A stretch of DNA of 64,000 nucleotides from Thamnaconus septentrionalis (Eukaryota; Chordata; Actinopteri; Tetraodontiformes; Monacanthidae): the NCBI GenBank assembly GCA_009823395.1, contig CM020505.1, positions 6,751,629-6,815,628 of the forward strand, given 5' to 3'. How positions within the stretch are numbered: position 1 is the first letter of the stretch; the number at the start of each line of letters is the position of its first letter. Positions 35,754-49,015 of the stretch are shown here, in pieces. The notes under the pieces were generated by a model. It saw only the letters and a list, made by a program, of their open reading frames with translations. It was not told the origin of the DNA and did no database searches. The translations under genes and the position numbers were made by a program.

Positions 35754-36935
35754 ACAGAAAACTGAGGAAGAAGCTGCTGGAACAGTCAGTCAGTCAGAGC
35801 TGTCGGACCAAACAGTGCAGAGACCTGCACCCAATCCTGCCAATCTTCACACAGAAATCTCCACCAGTATTATTTTTAAACAATATTTACGGAGAGCATC
35901 TTTAAAAGATTGACGATTTTCAAACTTTTTATTGTATATTTTGTTAAATCTCTTTTTTTCCCACATATTTAGTCTTGTGTATCTACCAGCTACATTCACA
36001 GTTTTCCTCTTTAACCAGAGGATCTCACAATCACACACACACACACTCACAGACGTGCACGTGCTTGTCCGCTAGTCAGCTAGACTAGTAAATTTGAAGC
36101 ACTCTTAAATGCACTGTACTTAGCCAGTACTGCTGTGTAGGCAACAACATGCAGTGTTTGTTCCCAGAGTAAATGTGTTAACACAGCATATCTGAATATT
36201 CCATTTGTATCATTCACCAGAATAACATTAATATACTATATAAATGAAGTTCCTATCTGATGAAGAGTGTCAGGATTCTCTTTATTTATTCGTAGTTAAA
36301 AGTCCTGACTGGGTGAGGCATTTGAGGAACAATAAATGAGGGAATTTACATACTTTCATTTTTATACACTTTTATATTATTACATTAAGTTTTTATCTAC
36401 CTTTTTTTTTTAAAAAAAATATATCACCCATGACTAAATATTAGTGGCGTCAAAATATTTTTATATACCGCGTGGAAAAAGTTGTTCTATACAATCATGT
36501 TAAAAATCTTTAATCTCTTTTGTGTGATTATTAGTGCCTCTGAATCAGCGCAGAACAAAACTGTCCTCCCCGAAGGCCATTAGTACTTAAAAACTGGAGC
36601 CTTTTTGTTTTATCCGCCGTCTCTTTTGAAAAATCTGTGTAATCGCTGATCATGCTTTGTGTCTTTATGTTCTGAATGTTGAAACATGTACATACCCGAG
36701 TCCCTAAAATGTCTTGAGCCTTCTCAATCCTCCCGTTGAACTGAATGAAGGGACGGTGTTGACGGCTGATGTCTTTGCTCCACTGTGGTATTTTGCACTC
36801 TGTCGGCTCCGTGCTGAGCTTGTGGAGGGGGAGTGGGTCGAGACGGATTCCTGCCACTACCTCTCTGTACACATCTGTATGTTTTGTAAAAATCCTGCTG
36901 AGGCTAAAATAAAGTTACTTTCAGCTACTCTCGAC
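35754..36935 (+). other. cgnl1: cgnl1 3'UTR
   Basis: About 1.2 kb of AT-rich sequence from the stop to AATAAA at 36908-36913. No other coding signal is present. Confidence 0.75.
36908..36913 (+). terminator. cgnl1: cgnl1 polyadenylation signal
   Basis: AATAAA is followed within about 45 nt by a GT-rich stretch (GTCGCTGTGTCGTCAG), as expected for a cleavage/polyadenylation site. Confidence 0.7.
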
Positions 36936-39900
36936 TCCATGTCGCTGTGTCGTCAGTAGTGGACTTGACTTTGACCTGACGTGGAAATGTTGACTGAATA
37001 TTCTTCAGTCTTTTTTGCATTATGAGATAAAGGCGAAGTTCTGTCTGTTAATGGAGTAATAAATGGCTCTATTGTTCATTTAAAGACTTTATTTTCTCAA
37101 AAGCATCTAGAAAACAAATATCTTGAAGCACATGCAAAATATCACATTTGTAGAAAAAACAAGAATTCCACAAAACGTATGACAACTAATTAGGAATAAT
37201 GATAACAACTTCACTTTGCACAGGAAAAACACATTCTTGAAAACAAATACAAGGAAATCCAACTCATCTTGAGTGACGTTAATTGACTAGAATGTGCTGG
37301 CTGGGAGTGTTTTTACACTAAATGACCACTCTCCTGTCCGGTGGCGATAGTCGACTTCCGGCCTTTTGATTAAAATCTGGTGGGGCCGGTGCAGCTGAGT
37401 CAGCAGCAGCATGGTATTTTCCCGCAGGAACGCGTGACGTTTATTAATTCTGTGTCTGGGCCTGATCACCTTTCAGAGCTGAGTGGTGACCTCCCTCAGT
37501 CTGTGCGGTTGAAGAAATAAATACCGACACACCAGCGGGTCAGGGCCTGGCGTCGGGAAACAGTGCGGCTCCCACTTCCAGCTATCACAGGGAACGTTTC
37601 GTCAAATCTCTTTGATGCGGGACCTTGATCTCTGACTGTAGCTACAGCAGCATTGTCACTGTCACTGACCATTCACTGCCTCCCTGCGTGGAGCAAACAA
37701 ATCAACCTGCTGATTGCCGCCACAGTCTCTGCTCCCCTCCGGTGCGGTCGACTAACAGGGGCTTAAGAGGGAAAGGTTGTGTATGCTTAACAAGGTGATC
37801 ATTCTTAGGATTCCTTCATGTGCCTGAGTGACTTCAACTATCTGCATAGCAGCCCTCAGGTGGCGGAACCTCACAGAGGATTGTCTTCCTGATGGAATCT
37901 CTCCCCGGAAACCGTACAGGGACTCTGCCAGGGTTTTTGTTTCACAATGATTCAAAAGAAAACCTACAAGTTCGACAAGTCTCACAAGACTAGAAAACAA
38001 CAGAGAAAGTCATAGAGGGGGAAACAGAGGGGAACGACTTGTAATCCTTCGGTACAACTAGTAGGCGACGGAGCGATGCCGCCCTCTAGAGGTAGGAATG
38101 GTACATGTGCTGACTATCGGGATGCGTTTTAAAAATGAAAAGCCCGCGTAAAAGGAAACATCAAGTCAACAGAAGGAAATTTTGCATCTTTGGTGGGATT
38201 TTTTTGTTGTTGTTGTTGTTGGTTCCTTGTTTTTTCTGTTGTCACACAGCTTCAAGCTTTCATGGTGATCAAACAGTAAAGGCTTTGTCTGGGTCACACC
38301 GCCTGGTTTTTATTATCAGGCCAAGCTGTCAGACATCAACTCCTCCACCCAGTCCGTCCAGGTAACTCCCAAATACCTCCATCCTGTTGGTGAACGGCTC
38401 GCCACAAAAAGAAATTTTCTCAGACGGTCATCATGAAGGACCGGTTTGTTGACTAGATCTTATTTTTAGAGGGAGACCCACATAGTTTAATTGTGTTTTG
38501 TTCTTCAGTTAAGCCACTGTTCAGAGCCACAGCCCAGTGTTTACAGATCACAATGTGCCTGCGATGGCTTTTAGGGAATACTAGTGACATTACTCATGTG
38601 GATGCCTCACACAGTCTGTCGCTTTGCACAGCAGGTCCAACCTGCTTTGCTCAGGTGCTGTGTGTTTGGAGTTACAGTCAGGTATCTCAGCGACGCATAT
38701 CATTTGACACATTTGCTGAGCTTGCAGCTAATAACTCACTGCTGCTTCTACTCTTACCTTAAAGGGAGCAAAAGTTCAGAGATGCAATCGGTTCAGCGTC
38801 AAACAATACAAACTTTTCAAGACTGTGGTGAATACCGTACTGTATTAGACACACACTGGATTTCAAGCAGAACTAATTCAATATGAATACAGCTTCAGCT
38901 CGTCATCATCAGTAATTAGCTATTTTGTATTATAACGACAACATACATTTGAGGCGTTGGAACGGCATGTCAGTGGTAATAAAAACACAGACTGGCAGGT
39001 TTACACACCTGACTCAAAAGCAATGACAACAAGGAGAGATTCTTCATTCCTCTGACTTACATAGGATCTGTGCTGGAAAAAATATTGTTGAACCATGTGA
39101 TCTGTGACAAGTGAACTTTTAGGGACATTTCCTTAAACAGAGCCTTTTGCCTCTGTGTGTGCAGGCTTCGGGGCAATCCAGACCAAGGTTAGGTCAGGCT
39201 AATCCAAACAGTGTGGGGAAGGCGTCGAGTCGCTCAGATAGGGTTTGTATACTTTGCCTGGCGACAATGTGTCTCCAAGCGTATCCAGATACTGTTGGGT
39301 GTTCAACAAAATGTATCTGCTCATCATAAGCTCATGTTTATTCATCTCATGCTCATGCTTATTGCATGGTAGAAAAGACTTGTTCTCCTGATGCTCGGGG
39401 AGCAACTGTGTCAGACACACGCACCGGCCGCTCGACTCGGACGCCCTTGTTCCTCTCGCGAGATTAAACGCTTGCTTTTTTCATCAGCCAGAGTTCAGAG
39501 CCACAATGCAGAGGCGCAAAAATGCACCACGACATACCACAATACTTGGCACAGAGTACAAACTTTCTTTCTTTTTTTTAAAGAAACAATACATCTACAG
39601 AACTTTTTGACACAAGGCAAGCAGGAGCTTTACATGAAGTCCATGTAAAATGTTTAGTTTAATATTGGTGAGAGAAAAGTTTACTAAAAGTTTACTGGTA
39701 GATATAGTAGATAGAAAATGATCTCTGGCTTGCAGTTTGGAGAGGCTATTGGAGCATCCCCTTCTCTGCCTGTCCATTAAGAGGACACACTTCTTTTCCT
39801 GAGTGCAATTCTGAAAACAGTGCATCATTGTGACGCTGCCGCGGAGCCTCATTGTGCACAAAATGTTCATCCGTCAGCGGCTGAAATCAAGCGGGGTGCT

Positions 39901-42040
39901 GAAACACAAGTGAACTCGGAATTCCAGAGCTGCTGGGACGTCGAACACACAGCTGCTATTGTTGATGGTTGCAACAGAAAGCTAAACACACATAAACAGC
40001 AACCATCTCTCAGAGTTGACGTTAACCCCGGGCAAAGACGAGTTAATCCGCTCCTCGCTGGTGTTCCTCTAAGAGACACGGGCAGTTTATTACTTGGAAG
40101 AATCTTAAGTTGCTGCTCTGTCTGAAGTTCCCAAAGGAGAAGGAAAAACTGCGATGCTGCTTCTGTTGCCAGAATATATAAAATACGTATACAGAGAGGA
40201 GATTGAGGTTGAGCTCATATGTATGTACATTAAGACCTTTGTCTTGCATTTCATTCATAATACTGCCAGAAGTCAATGTACTGTTTGACTTATCTTGATT
40301 AGACTGTTACTACAGGGTTGTTTTACTATCAATTTATCTGTAGTCTGCCTCTTTTTATAATGACTGATCTACACTCTGGCAGTGGATCCCTTGAGGTTAT
40401 AAAGTTCTTCAATTGCTCTTTTATCATTCTCATTATTGGTTTTCACATGTTCATGCAAAGCAAACAGAAAACTCATTCAAAAAGTTGCACGTTTTTAACA
40501 CAATGCTTTTCAAATCTACTACTAATTTATCCCTTATGGCTATGTTACACTGGCTTATGTATGAATAATAAATGTGACTCATGAACGTTTACTGGTGTAA
40601 AAGGTGCCTGTGACTCCAATGCATCAGCACTGTTAACCTGCTAAAGGCAGAGTGTTTTTTTTATTTGTATGTGGCTAATAACTTCTTTCATCAGCCATTT
40701 CTCAGCAAGATAATGGCAAAAGCTGAACGGTCTTCCCCTGCCACAGTTTCCCAGTGTCTGCAGCAACAACGTCACAGCGTCTGTGTTGTCTTGTTGTGGC
40801 TTACTCAGTTTACTGTAATTAGGCTAAAACCAAGAGGCTTTTGTTCTCCCTCTGCCTGTCTCGCTGGACCGGCCCTGTAGCCGTGAACTCAAATGCAAAA
40901 ATGACGATTTGACCACGCCTCTAAAAAGCCCAGTCGCGACAGCAGTTTCAATGAAAGGTTTATTGAAAAGGATTTCCACATGGACTTCCACGTGACTCGT
41001 TCACTGACCCAATGATTGCAGACGAAATTTAAAAAAAAAAAAAAAAAAAAACAGTCCTTGTTTGACGTACAGTTAAAAATTAACCGCGCGGGACCGTAAA
41101 ATAGCTCTTACTCTGGTCTGCCTGGTTAGTCCCCTTCATATCCACTGACGTATTTTGACTTGAATGAACAGCACATCTTTGTCGATGCCCAGTACCTTCA
41201 GCCGTAAACTTGACTCCACATTCTTCTTGTGTCTCCTAAGTTTCTATGAGCAGGGAGTGACTGCAGGCCTTTCATATGAGGAATGTGATCATGCTGTCAG
41301 GGTGGCTGCCAGTCTGGTGTTTTCAGATATTAGGCAGAGGCCAGGATGACGTACAAATTATTGTGCTTAACCCACTTAGAAAATGATATTGTTGTTGTTG
41401 TTGTTGCTATTGCTGTTGTTGTTTTGACACATTTAAAATACTGTTGTTTTTTGTCATCACCTTCCTCTGCCACTGCCATGAATAATTCATTGACTTCTGA
41501 GGGTCTTTTCAACCCCATCAATTAGCATTTCCCAGTGACTGATAACATGTTTTGTCTTACAGTGTAAAATGTAGTAAACAACCATGAAAATGCAGATTTT
41601 TTTTTTGTTTTGTTAAATAACGGAAATATGATCCGTGTGTTGGCTAGAAGTGTTCGTTAGCTTCATTCAGTTCAATGGGTCGTCGTCATTGATGCACTGA
41701 AATACACACTCTGCTTAAAAAGGTCAAGAAAAGCCTCATTCCCTTCCTCAGATTCACCGCTGTTTGTTTCAGAGAAAATAGTGCAAGCAATACTACAACT
41801 TGTTCTTGTCACATGTAAGTCATATTGAACATACAGCAAAAGTTAGATCTAGTTGAGCTGCTGTGCTTACGCTGAGTGGATGTTGACTTGAAGACATAAA
41901 ACAACAACCAAGAATAACTGTCTTCAGATGGGCGGATGTTGTTTTCTTAGGCCAGCCAGTCTGTATGTTTTGCTTGCATAAGAGCCTTGAGGGGAGCTTC
42001 TCAGTGCACTTGACTGTAACGTGAACAGTCCAGAAACTCC
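36936..42040. other. Intergenic cgnl1-myzap
   Basis: Five kb with no exon I can support. It includes a MAF/NRF2-type site at 37394-37405, a TTG run near 38205-38222 and a 21-nt A run at 41031-41051. Short ORFs here lack similarity and splice context. Confidence 0.6.
37394..37405. promoter_or_regulatory. MARE/ARE-like site
   Basis: GCTGAGTCAGCA matches 12 of 13 positions of the T-MARE palindrome (TGCTGAGTCAGCA). On the minus strand it reads TGACTCAGC, a TGACnnnGC antioxidant-response core. It lies in a moderately GC-rich stretch 1.6 kb past cgnl1. Occupancy is not known. Confidence 0.35.
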
Positions 42041-42596
42041 TCCTCCCACACGGCCACACCTTTGTGATAAGGAGCGCTCCACCTGCCTCGGCTCGAGGAG
42101 CAGTAGCAGCAGCAGCAGCAGCAGCAGCTGGGGGCTGAAATGTGGCCCGACAGGTCTGATGGCACCGGCAGAGTTAGATAGAGAACAGGAGCAGGGCAGG
42201 CTGGCGAGTGACTGACAAGCCCGTCAACCCGGTGCGTCGAGGAAGCAGCCCGTGTGGAATTAAAAACAATGACAGTGTTGTGTTTGTGTTAGTGTGTGAG
42301 CAGACCGGTTCGCACCTGATCGCTCCTCCGGACGGACTGACTGACTGACTGACTGAGTGAGCGAGCGAGCGGGGAACCTCTGCGGTCAACCTGCCAGCCA
42401 GCGGGACCCGTGGACTTGACAGAGTGGAATTTCCCCTCGTCTTCCCAGGCTGTGGTGGGAGCCGGGGGCAGATGGTCGCTGGGAGACTTTGAGCACATAG
42501 AACTCAGGAAGGAGAGTGAGAGGAAGGGCGGGGAGGGGGTCCAGAGGAGAGCCAGAGGAAGGGAAGCGAGGAGCGGGGCGAGAAGGAAGGGGAGAC
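42040..42596 (+). promoter_or_regulatory. myzap: myzap promoter and 5'UTR region
   Basis: A G+C-rich stretch just upstream of the proposed start codon. It contains a TGATAAG GATA-type site near 42065-42071, which is plausible for a heart-expressed gene, and a (CAG)n run at about 42107-42128. No TATA box is clear. The transcription start cannot be placed. Confidence 0.45.
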
Positions 42597-42677
42597 ATGC
42601 GGCGCTACGGAGCAGGACCGAGCGGTTCCACCACCACCACCATCACCACCGAGGACTCCCCGGAGTCTCTGAGGGAG
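42597..42677 (+). CDS. myzap: myzap exon 1
   Basis: The ATG context GGGAGACATGC is followed by MRRYGAGPSGSTTTTITTED and a donor GGGAG|GTAGGG, phase 0. The N-terminus has low similarity to the mammalian one, so the start is inferred from frame and from joining to exon 2. Confidence 0.65.
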
Positions 42678-43988
42678 GTAGGGACTCCCGCTGAGGACAG
42701 CAGGATTTAAACTCTCCCTCCGCCTCCATGCTGTTCTCTCTCCATGTCCTCGGCTCTGCCTTGTGTCTGCAGACCTTCTCTTGTTGTTTAGTTGTTTCCC
42801 CCCCACTGGTTTCTCTCCACTGTTTGACCCTCGATGCTTCTGAAGTTTCTTGTTTGTCGTCTGTTTATGTCCCGCTGCAACGTGTGACAGTTCACCGTGA
42901 ATGTGCTAAATTACGAGGACGTAATGGGAGCTGCAGCAGGCATTGCTCCCTTGTCATGTTGATTTGAACAGCCCACTGATAAAACTGTCCTTTGTGCTGC
43001 GCTGCCTTTAAAGTGATCGCCATTGTTCGCCGCAGAAGAAAGACATTTTCTGCTCTATTTGTGGGCAAGATCATTGCACTGCATGTCTTTATCCTTTTTG
43101 TCTTTTGCCCTTTAACCTCTATAACTCTTCCCTGCTGTGTGACCAGATAATATCCTGGACTTTTTCTGGACTCAATGGCAAATAATGCACTAATGGTTTC
43201 CAAAACCTTGCTTATCCCTGCTTCTGCACAATTTACTGTCTTTTGCACATCTACCCTTATTTGTTCGTATGTTGAATAACTTGAATTTTTGTTGTAATTT
43301 CTGTATAGTTTATTTTTGTATAGATAGATTTTTTTTAGTGCTGCAACAGTGTAGTTTCCCAATTTGGGATCAATAAAGTAGATCTATTCTGTTCTATTTA
43401 AAAGAAGCTCATAAACGTCATTGTCTTGAGTCAGTTTTTATAAAATTGAATCAATCAAAAGTTCTCAGTGTCAGTGCAGTTCTGAGGACGTACAGCGTCG
43501 AACAGTGTTTACTTTTATTTTAGTCACCACTTCGTTCCCTGCAGAGCTAGCATTTATTTGTCTTTTGTCTGCTTGTTTTTCACAGAGGAGGATCAGACGC
43601 CTCAGGTTAATTCTGCATGCAGGGGATAATGACAGCAATGAGACCAAAACTGCCAACTCAGTTGGGGTAAGTCAAGCTATCTCCCCTATTGAGAACTAAT
43701 ACCTGCAACAGTCCACTGTTGGCTCAGAAAGTTCCTTTTTGGGATGGCAAACAATGTGTCATCATGCCAACAACCTGCTGTGTGATTCACTGGAGTTCGC
43801 GCGCACGCTAACACACACATACACACACACGGGTACACTTTTATACTACACGGCCATCTGGAAGAGTGATCAGTTGCAAAAATGCAGCAATAATTCATCA
43901 CACAAAACAATGAGTCCGAAGATGGAATTTTGGAGTAGCTGATATTATTCTGTTGTCTTTATGATATAGACCAGTTACAAAATCAGGA

Positions 43989-44023
<35 letters not shown>

Positions 44024-44355
44024 TGCATACTATAATGCACACACAGCTGTTTCACATTTACTTCAAAGCTCTGCGTGGACTGTGTGTGAACACACACAGT
44101 CTTCTTCCAGTGGAACAACACAGGACGGTCAGTCGGTCTGTTACCTAACTGACCTGGACTCACACTGGACTGAGAGTCTCGTTAAAACACTCAAACGCTG
44201 AGCAAACATACCTCACACAAATGGCATTTGCTTATTAAGGGCAGAATAAGTCTTCATGTTGTGTGTCGGCCTTGTGTGTGCTGCTGCGTGTTTGTTCTCA
44301 GCGGCTCCGCCTATCTTTGTTCGTGCACTGGATTTCAACCACCATGCTGGAGTCT

Positions 44356-44402
<47 letters not shown>

Positions 44403-46386
44403 CGTGACTGCTTCTTGGTTGTTGGCAGCCACATGCAGTTTTGGAATGGTTTTTTTTTGAGCGTGCACGGAGAAGCGCGCTGGTATGCTGCGTCTGAACT
44501 TTGGCCAAGGAGTATGGTATTCGTCTGGCCACCACACCTCCACACACTCCGCTGATAGCACGCCGCCCTAATCTGTGTTCCCGCCCACCGCAGGGCGTGA
44601 CCGGGACCATCGGAGCCGCTGAGTGGGGACAGTCGGGTCAAGGGTGAGCGCAGAGCGGAGGGGGGAACGGCACACGTGCTCTCCCACGACTCCACTGTTT
44701 GCTCAGCGAGGACACAAACGCCGCTGTTGTGCAGAGTCCCAGCTGACAAGATTACAACTTACACTGTTTCCTTTAATTGACAGTCACGCTGGTGGGAAAT
44801 TTCCTTTGGCTATTGTTTCCCTGAGAAGTAGTTGAGAAGATGATGCCACGCTCGGGTCTGTGTGGTGAATGTGACCTGTTGCGGCTCAGCTCACAGCGCA
44901 GTGGAAGCAGTTGATAGATGGCCGTCTGTGTTCCAGAGGTTGGGTTGTGCGAGCAAGGAGTTGTGTTTGAACTCAGCCTCAGGCTGAGTTTGTTTGTTTT
45001 GTGCACTGAAGCTGCTGAGGCGCACGCAGAAGATGGGTGATGCAGAAGGGAGCGGCAATTTTAAAACCCATTGCAACAATGGAGCCGTGGGAACGGTTTC
45101 TAGCACATCCAGAAGTAGTGTAATCTTGATAGCCGCCAGAGCAGGTGTTGCCGTGTCACGCAACCTCGTCGTCGCCGCGTCATCCAGTTCAAACAGCAAC
45201 TCTGTGTTCACACGTGTTCAGGTGTGGCAATTAAACAATTTTTTATCACACTTGATTATGCAGGAACCATGTTCTCGCTTAAAGCCAGTGTGCTCAAACT
45301 AATTTCTACAGAACCATCTCAGCTTGATCTTGGGTCCACACTGGCGTTACTACAAGTTACTCCAGTCACACATGTAAAAGCTTTCAGGTTTGCGACTTGG
45401 GGAGCGAAAAAAGGGGGAGAGGCCATATCTGAAACGAATTAGGAGAGAGGAAATGACAAGATGTGTTATGGACATGACGTCATGTTTCAGTAGGAACGCT
45501 GGTCAGAGTGGATGTTACAACTGGGGAGGGTGTCGGCTGCAACCTGACACAACATGGACACAATCCAGCCTGTGACTGTGGCCCAGATGAGGTGTAATAC
45601 ATCTGCACCGTGGAAACAATAAGGAGCAGGACGCGGTCGCTCCACAAAAGCTGGAGAGTCTCCCCCAGGTTCGGTGCAGTGTGCAGCGCCTGTTGTCATT
45701 TTAGCATGAAATGAACCTTGTTGTTAGACAGGAGCTCGTCCAACCAGTCTGAGAGCCCTGCAGTGCCGACGTGGGATAAAGTGAATAATTTCATGCGCAA
45801 ACAAACTTCCCTGTTACCTGTTGACAATGACATTGTTAGCTCAGTGGATGAAAACCTAAAGTTATTTTTACGTAACATTGTCCATGTTGAACCAATTCTA
45901 CCTTGTAATAACCCGTAGTGCCCTGCAGGGTCAAGCCCTGGCCCTGCTGGAGTCACAACCTCACCTGCAGCTTGGTTGTTATGGACTGTCAGAGAAGGCT
46001 GCCTCAGTTAAACATAACATCTAATACACATGAGGGACATGGAATTACTTTTGGTACCAGATGCAATTGTTCAATGTCTCCTCCTGGTTCAGCCTGGAGA
46101 TGTTTCTGCTAGCTGAATTTTTGGGGGGATAAGTGAAATGAGACAACACTGATATTTACCTTAATGAAATATGAAAAGGCCCAACGGTACACCCTATAGT
46201 TCCCTCTTTTACCTGTGGCTTGATTCTCAGTTGTTTTAAAGCAAATTGTAATATGAGGTCATTGCTGCATAATTACATCTATCTTGCTCATATAGTTGAT
46301 GTCTTCAGTATCTATCTGCAGTGTATAAAGTTGTAAAGATAAAATAAAAAAGTGAATGTATGTCAAAAGTTTTGACTGGTATTGTG

Positions 46387-46424
<38 letters not shown>

Positions 46425-46917
46425 TTTTTTTTTCTTAATTTTTTTCAATTTCAAAATCTAAAAACATGTCTTGTTTTTTTGTAGGCTGAGAAAGAAGTCA
46501 ACGGGACGAGGACGAAGCGGAATGGGCTGATCCACAGAGAGAGGCCGGCGGGCAGAGAGTCGCCTCAGCAGGTTCGCCCAGCCTCCCCCACTGACACCAC
46601 AGTGAGGCAGCTCGTCCCGCTGCCCTCCTGCAATTTAACTCCTGCACATGCGCTTTCACGCTGCCATTCATGCCGGCGGTCATTTGACGAGGCGGAGAGA
46701 TGCTGCTGACAGATAAGATGCTGCCCTAAATGAAATGATCTCCATTTTACCTCCAAGTTTCCACACGGCACATTGGTCTCTTTTCCCCTAAAATCTCAAA
46801 GTAATCCGTCTGTGCCCAAGAATCAAGGCTTATCATTTGTCGTTGTTTGTAGGTGCTGAACTTCTCTGCTGTTGTGGGTTACTTTTCCCTGGCCGTCTGT
46901 CTACAGAGGCACAATAG

Positions 46918-46951
<34 letters not shown>

Positions 46952-48979
46952 GTGTACTGGGTTGCAGAAACATGACACCGTCAGAACACCCTGCGCTTTT
47001 TTTTTTAAAGACATGTGTCCCCAGCCTACCGCTTCCAATGCTCAGCGGCGCTGCTGCTGCTGCTGCTGCTGCTGGAAATACCCGATCAAGTGTAAATATG
47101 CAGCCATTTGCATCCGTACACACGCAGTGCACCCGCGCACACGCACACACAAATACCTTCCGGCGATTGAAGAGAGAGCGGCGGTGGGCCTCAACCGAGG
47201 CTGTTTGCAGAAACCTGAGCGCTCGGCTTGTCCTCCCTCAGCACCTCGGGGACGTGGCCAATGGGGTGGCGGACGCCTCGCTGCAGCATGGCGGCCCCAA
47301 AGTCTACGGCATCGTGCAGAGGGTGGGCGCGGACAGACAGCAGGAGGTGATGGCACGGGAGTGGACGTCCAGTCACCTTCAGGATGAGATGAAATACATC
47401 AGAGAGGTGAGCGGCAGTCAAACCGGGTCGACGCATCAGCAGCTTCAGCGTCAGTTCGCTGATGAAGTCGCTGTCTGTGCTTCCTCCCCCCCGCAGGTGA
47501 GAGATTCCTTGGAGAAGGTGAGAGAGCGCATGTATGGACAGTTCGGAGGGATGCAGCAATCCATGCAGAAGCTCACGCAGGACATCAAGGTACCGAGGGT
47601 TTGCGGCTGACGAAAAACAACCCTTTTTAATGAAACTATTAAAAAACCCTGAATGTGTTCCGTGCACATCCTCAGGCAGCCAATGCACACCGGCGGAGTC
47701 TGGAGTCAGAGGTGAAGGTCAGGACATCAGCCATGGAGAGCTTTGATCAGATGAACAGCTCCCTTATAACGGCAAACCTCAGCCTGCAGGTAACAAACGA
47801 CACTCATTTTGCAGTTCAGGCTTTTCCCTCCACTTCCGGTCCTTCTGCTTGTCCAAGTAGGGCTGTTTGGATAACACTACAAAAGACAATGGAGTAAATT
47901 ATTTCAAATATGTTATCTTTATTTTTAAATAAAAATAGCAAACAAATTTCCCTTGTGGGAATGAAGTGCAACTGAAAGATACTGTAAATCCTCCTTGGGT
48001 TTAGTAAAGTGGCCAAACAACGATGAGTCCCTTGGCATTAATGAAGTCAGAGCCTCACTTTCACCAAACTTCACTTGAAACTGAGCACGTTCTTCCTAAG
48101 CAAAGATGAAGTTCCCTTATTTGGGAACACAAATGAATCCCACTGTGGTTAAAGTGAGAACGTTAACTGTCTTTCACCAAACAACACTTTAAAAATAAAA
48201 GCTTTTTCTATCATCTTGAACAGCGATGAATGTGCAAAACTTTCACATTTTGAGAGGCACACGGCCTGGAACCACGTGAGAGGAAAATCGATTTTAAGAA
48301 TTTCCTTTCAGTTCTGAGAAAGCTGCAACGTCCTCACTAATCTCTTTAGCAGCAGCCGAGGGCCCGAGCTACTTCCTCAATGTCTTGTTTATCATTGTCT
48401 GTGTTCCTAAAAACAGTTTGCAGCATTTGCAGAAAGGTTTAGTCAGATGCATGTGTGATGCAGCAACACTGCAATATTATGAACAAACACTGCAAATCCA
48501 TGTTCACACCACAACAGTGCATTACTTTTCAGTATCAGGCTGTGCTTTATGGTTGTCGCGCTGAGCCACGACCAGCTGGCTTTACCATCTCTTTGGACGG
48601 GGAGCAGCACCCAGTGGGTCCAGTAGAGGGCTCAATTTGTGCTTGTAGAATGATGGTTACAGTAATGTGAAAAATCTGCTTTAATGGCCTTGTGTCTCGT
48701 TTTGCCTTACAATTATTTGTGCCCTGTGCAGAAGTCCCTGCTGGAAAACTGTCAGAACAGAATGAGCAGGAGAGACGAGGCCAAAACTTTGCAGAGCGCC
48801 AGAGACAAAGCTCAAGAACAACTCCGAGACAAGGAGAGGGAGCTGGCCGCTGCCCAGGCTGAGAACCGGACTCTGAGGTTACAGGTAATCCTGCACACAC
48901 CAAACAACATGTGGGAACACACCCTTGTTGTCTCTCTCACACACACACCAACGCACACTCACACACACACTAGCGCACA

Positions 48980-49015
<36 letters not shown>

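Larger units (their letters stand above)
43667..46484 (+). other. myzap: myzap intron 2
   Basis: A 2.8-kb intron with (GT)n at 43990-44020 and 44360-44400 and (CA)n at 46392-46421. No exon is supported. Confidence 0.7.

Noticed and set aside
42516..42596. Longer myzap N-terminus from an in-frame upstream GTG
   Set aside because: A non-ATG start giving an Arg/Gly-rich leader, better explained as 5'UTR; ATG 42597 preferred.
47051..47241. Extension of myzap exon 4 upstream (long + frame from about 46972)
   Set aside because: The frame is open through the CTG repeat, but a clear acceptor CTCCCTCAG at 47241 precedes the conserved block.
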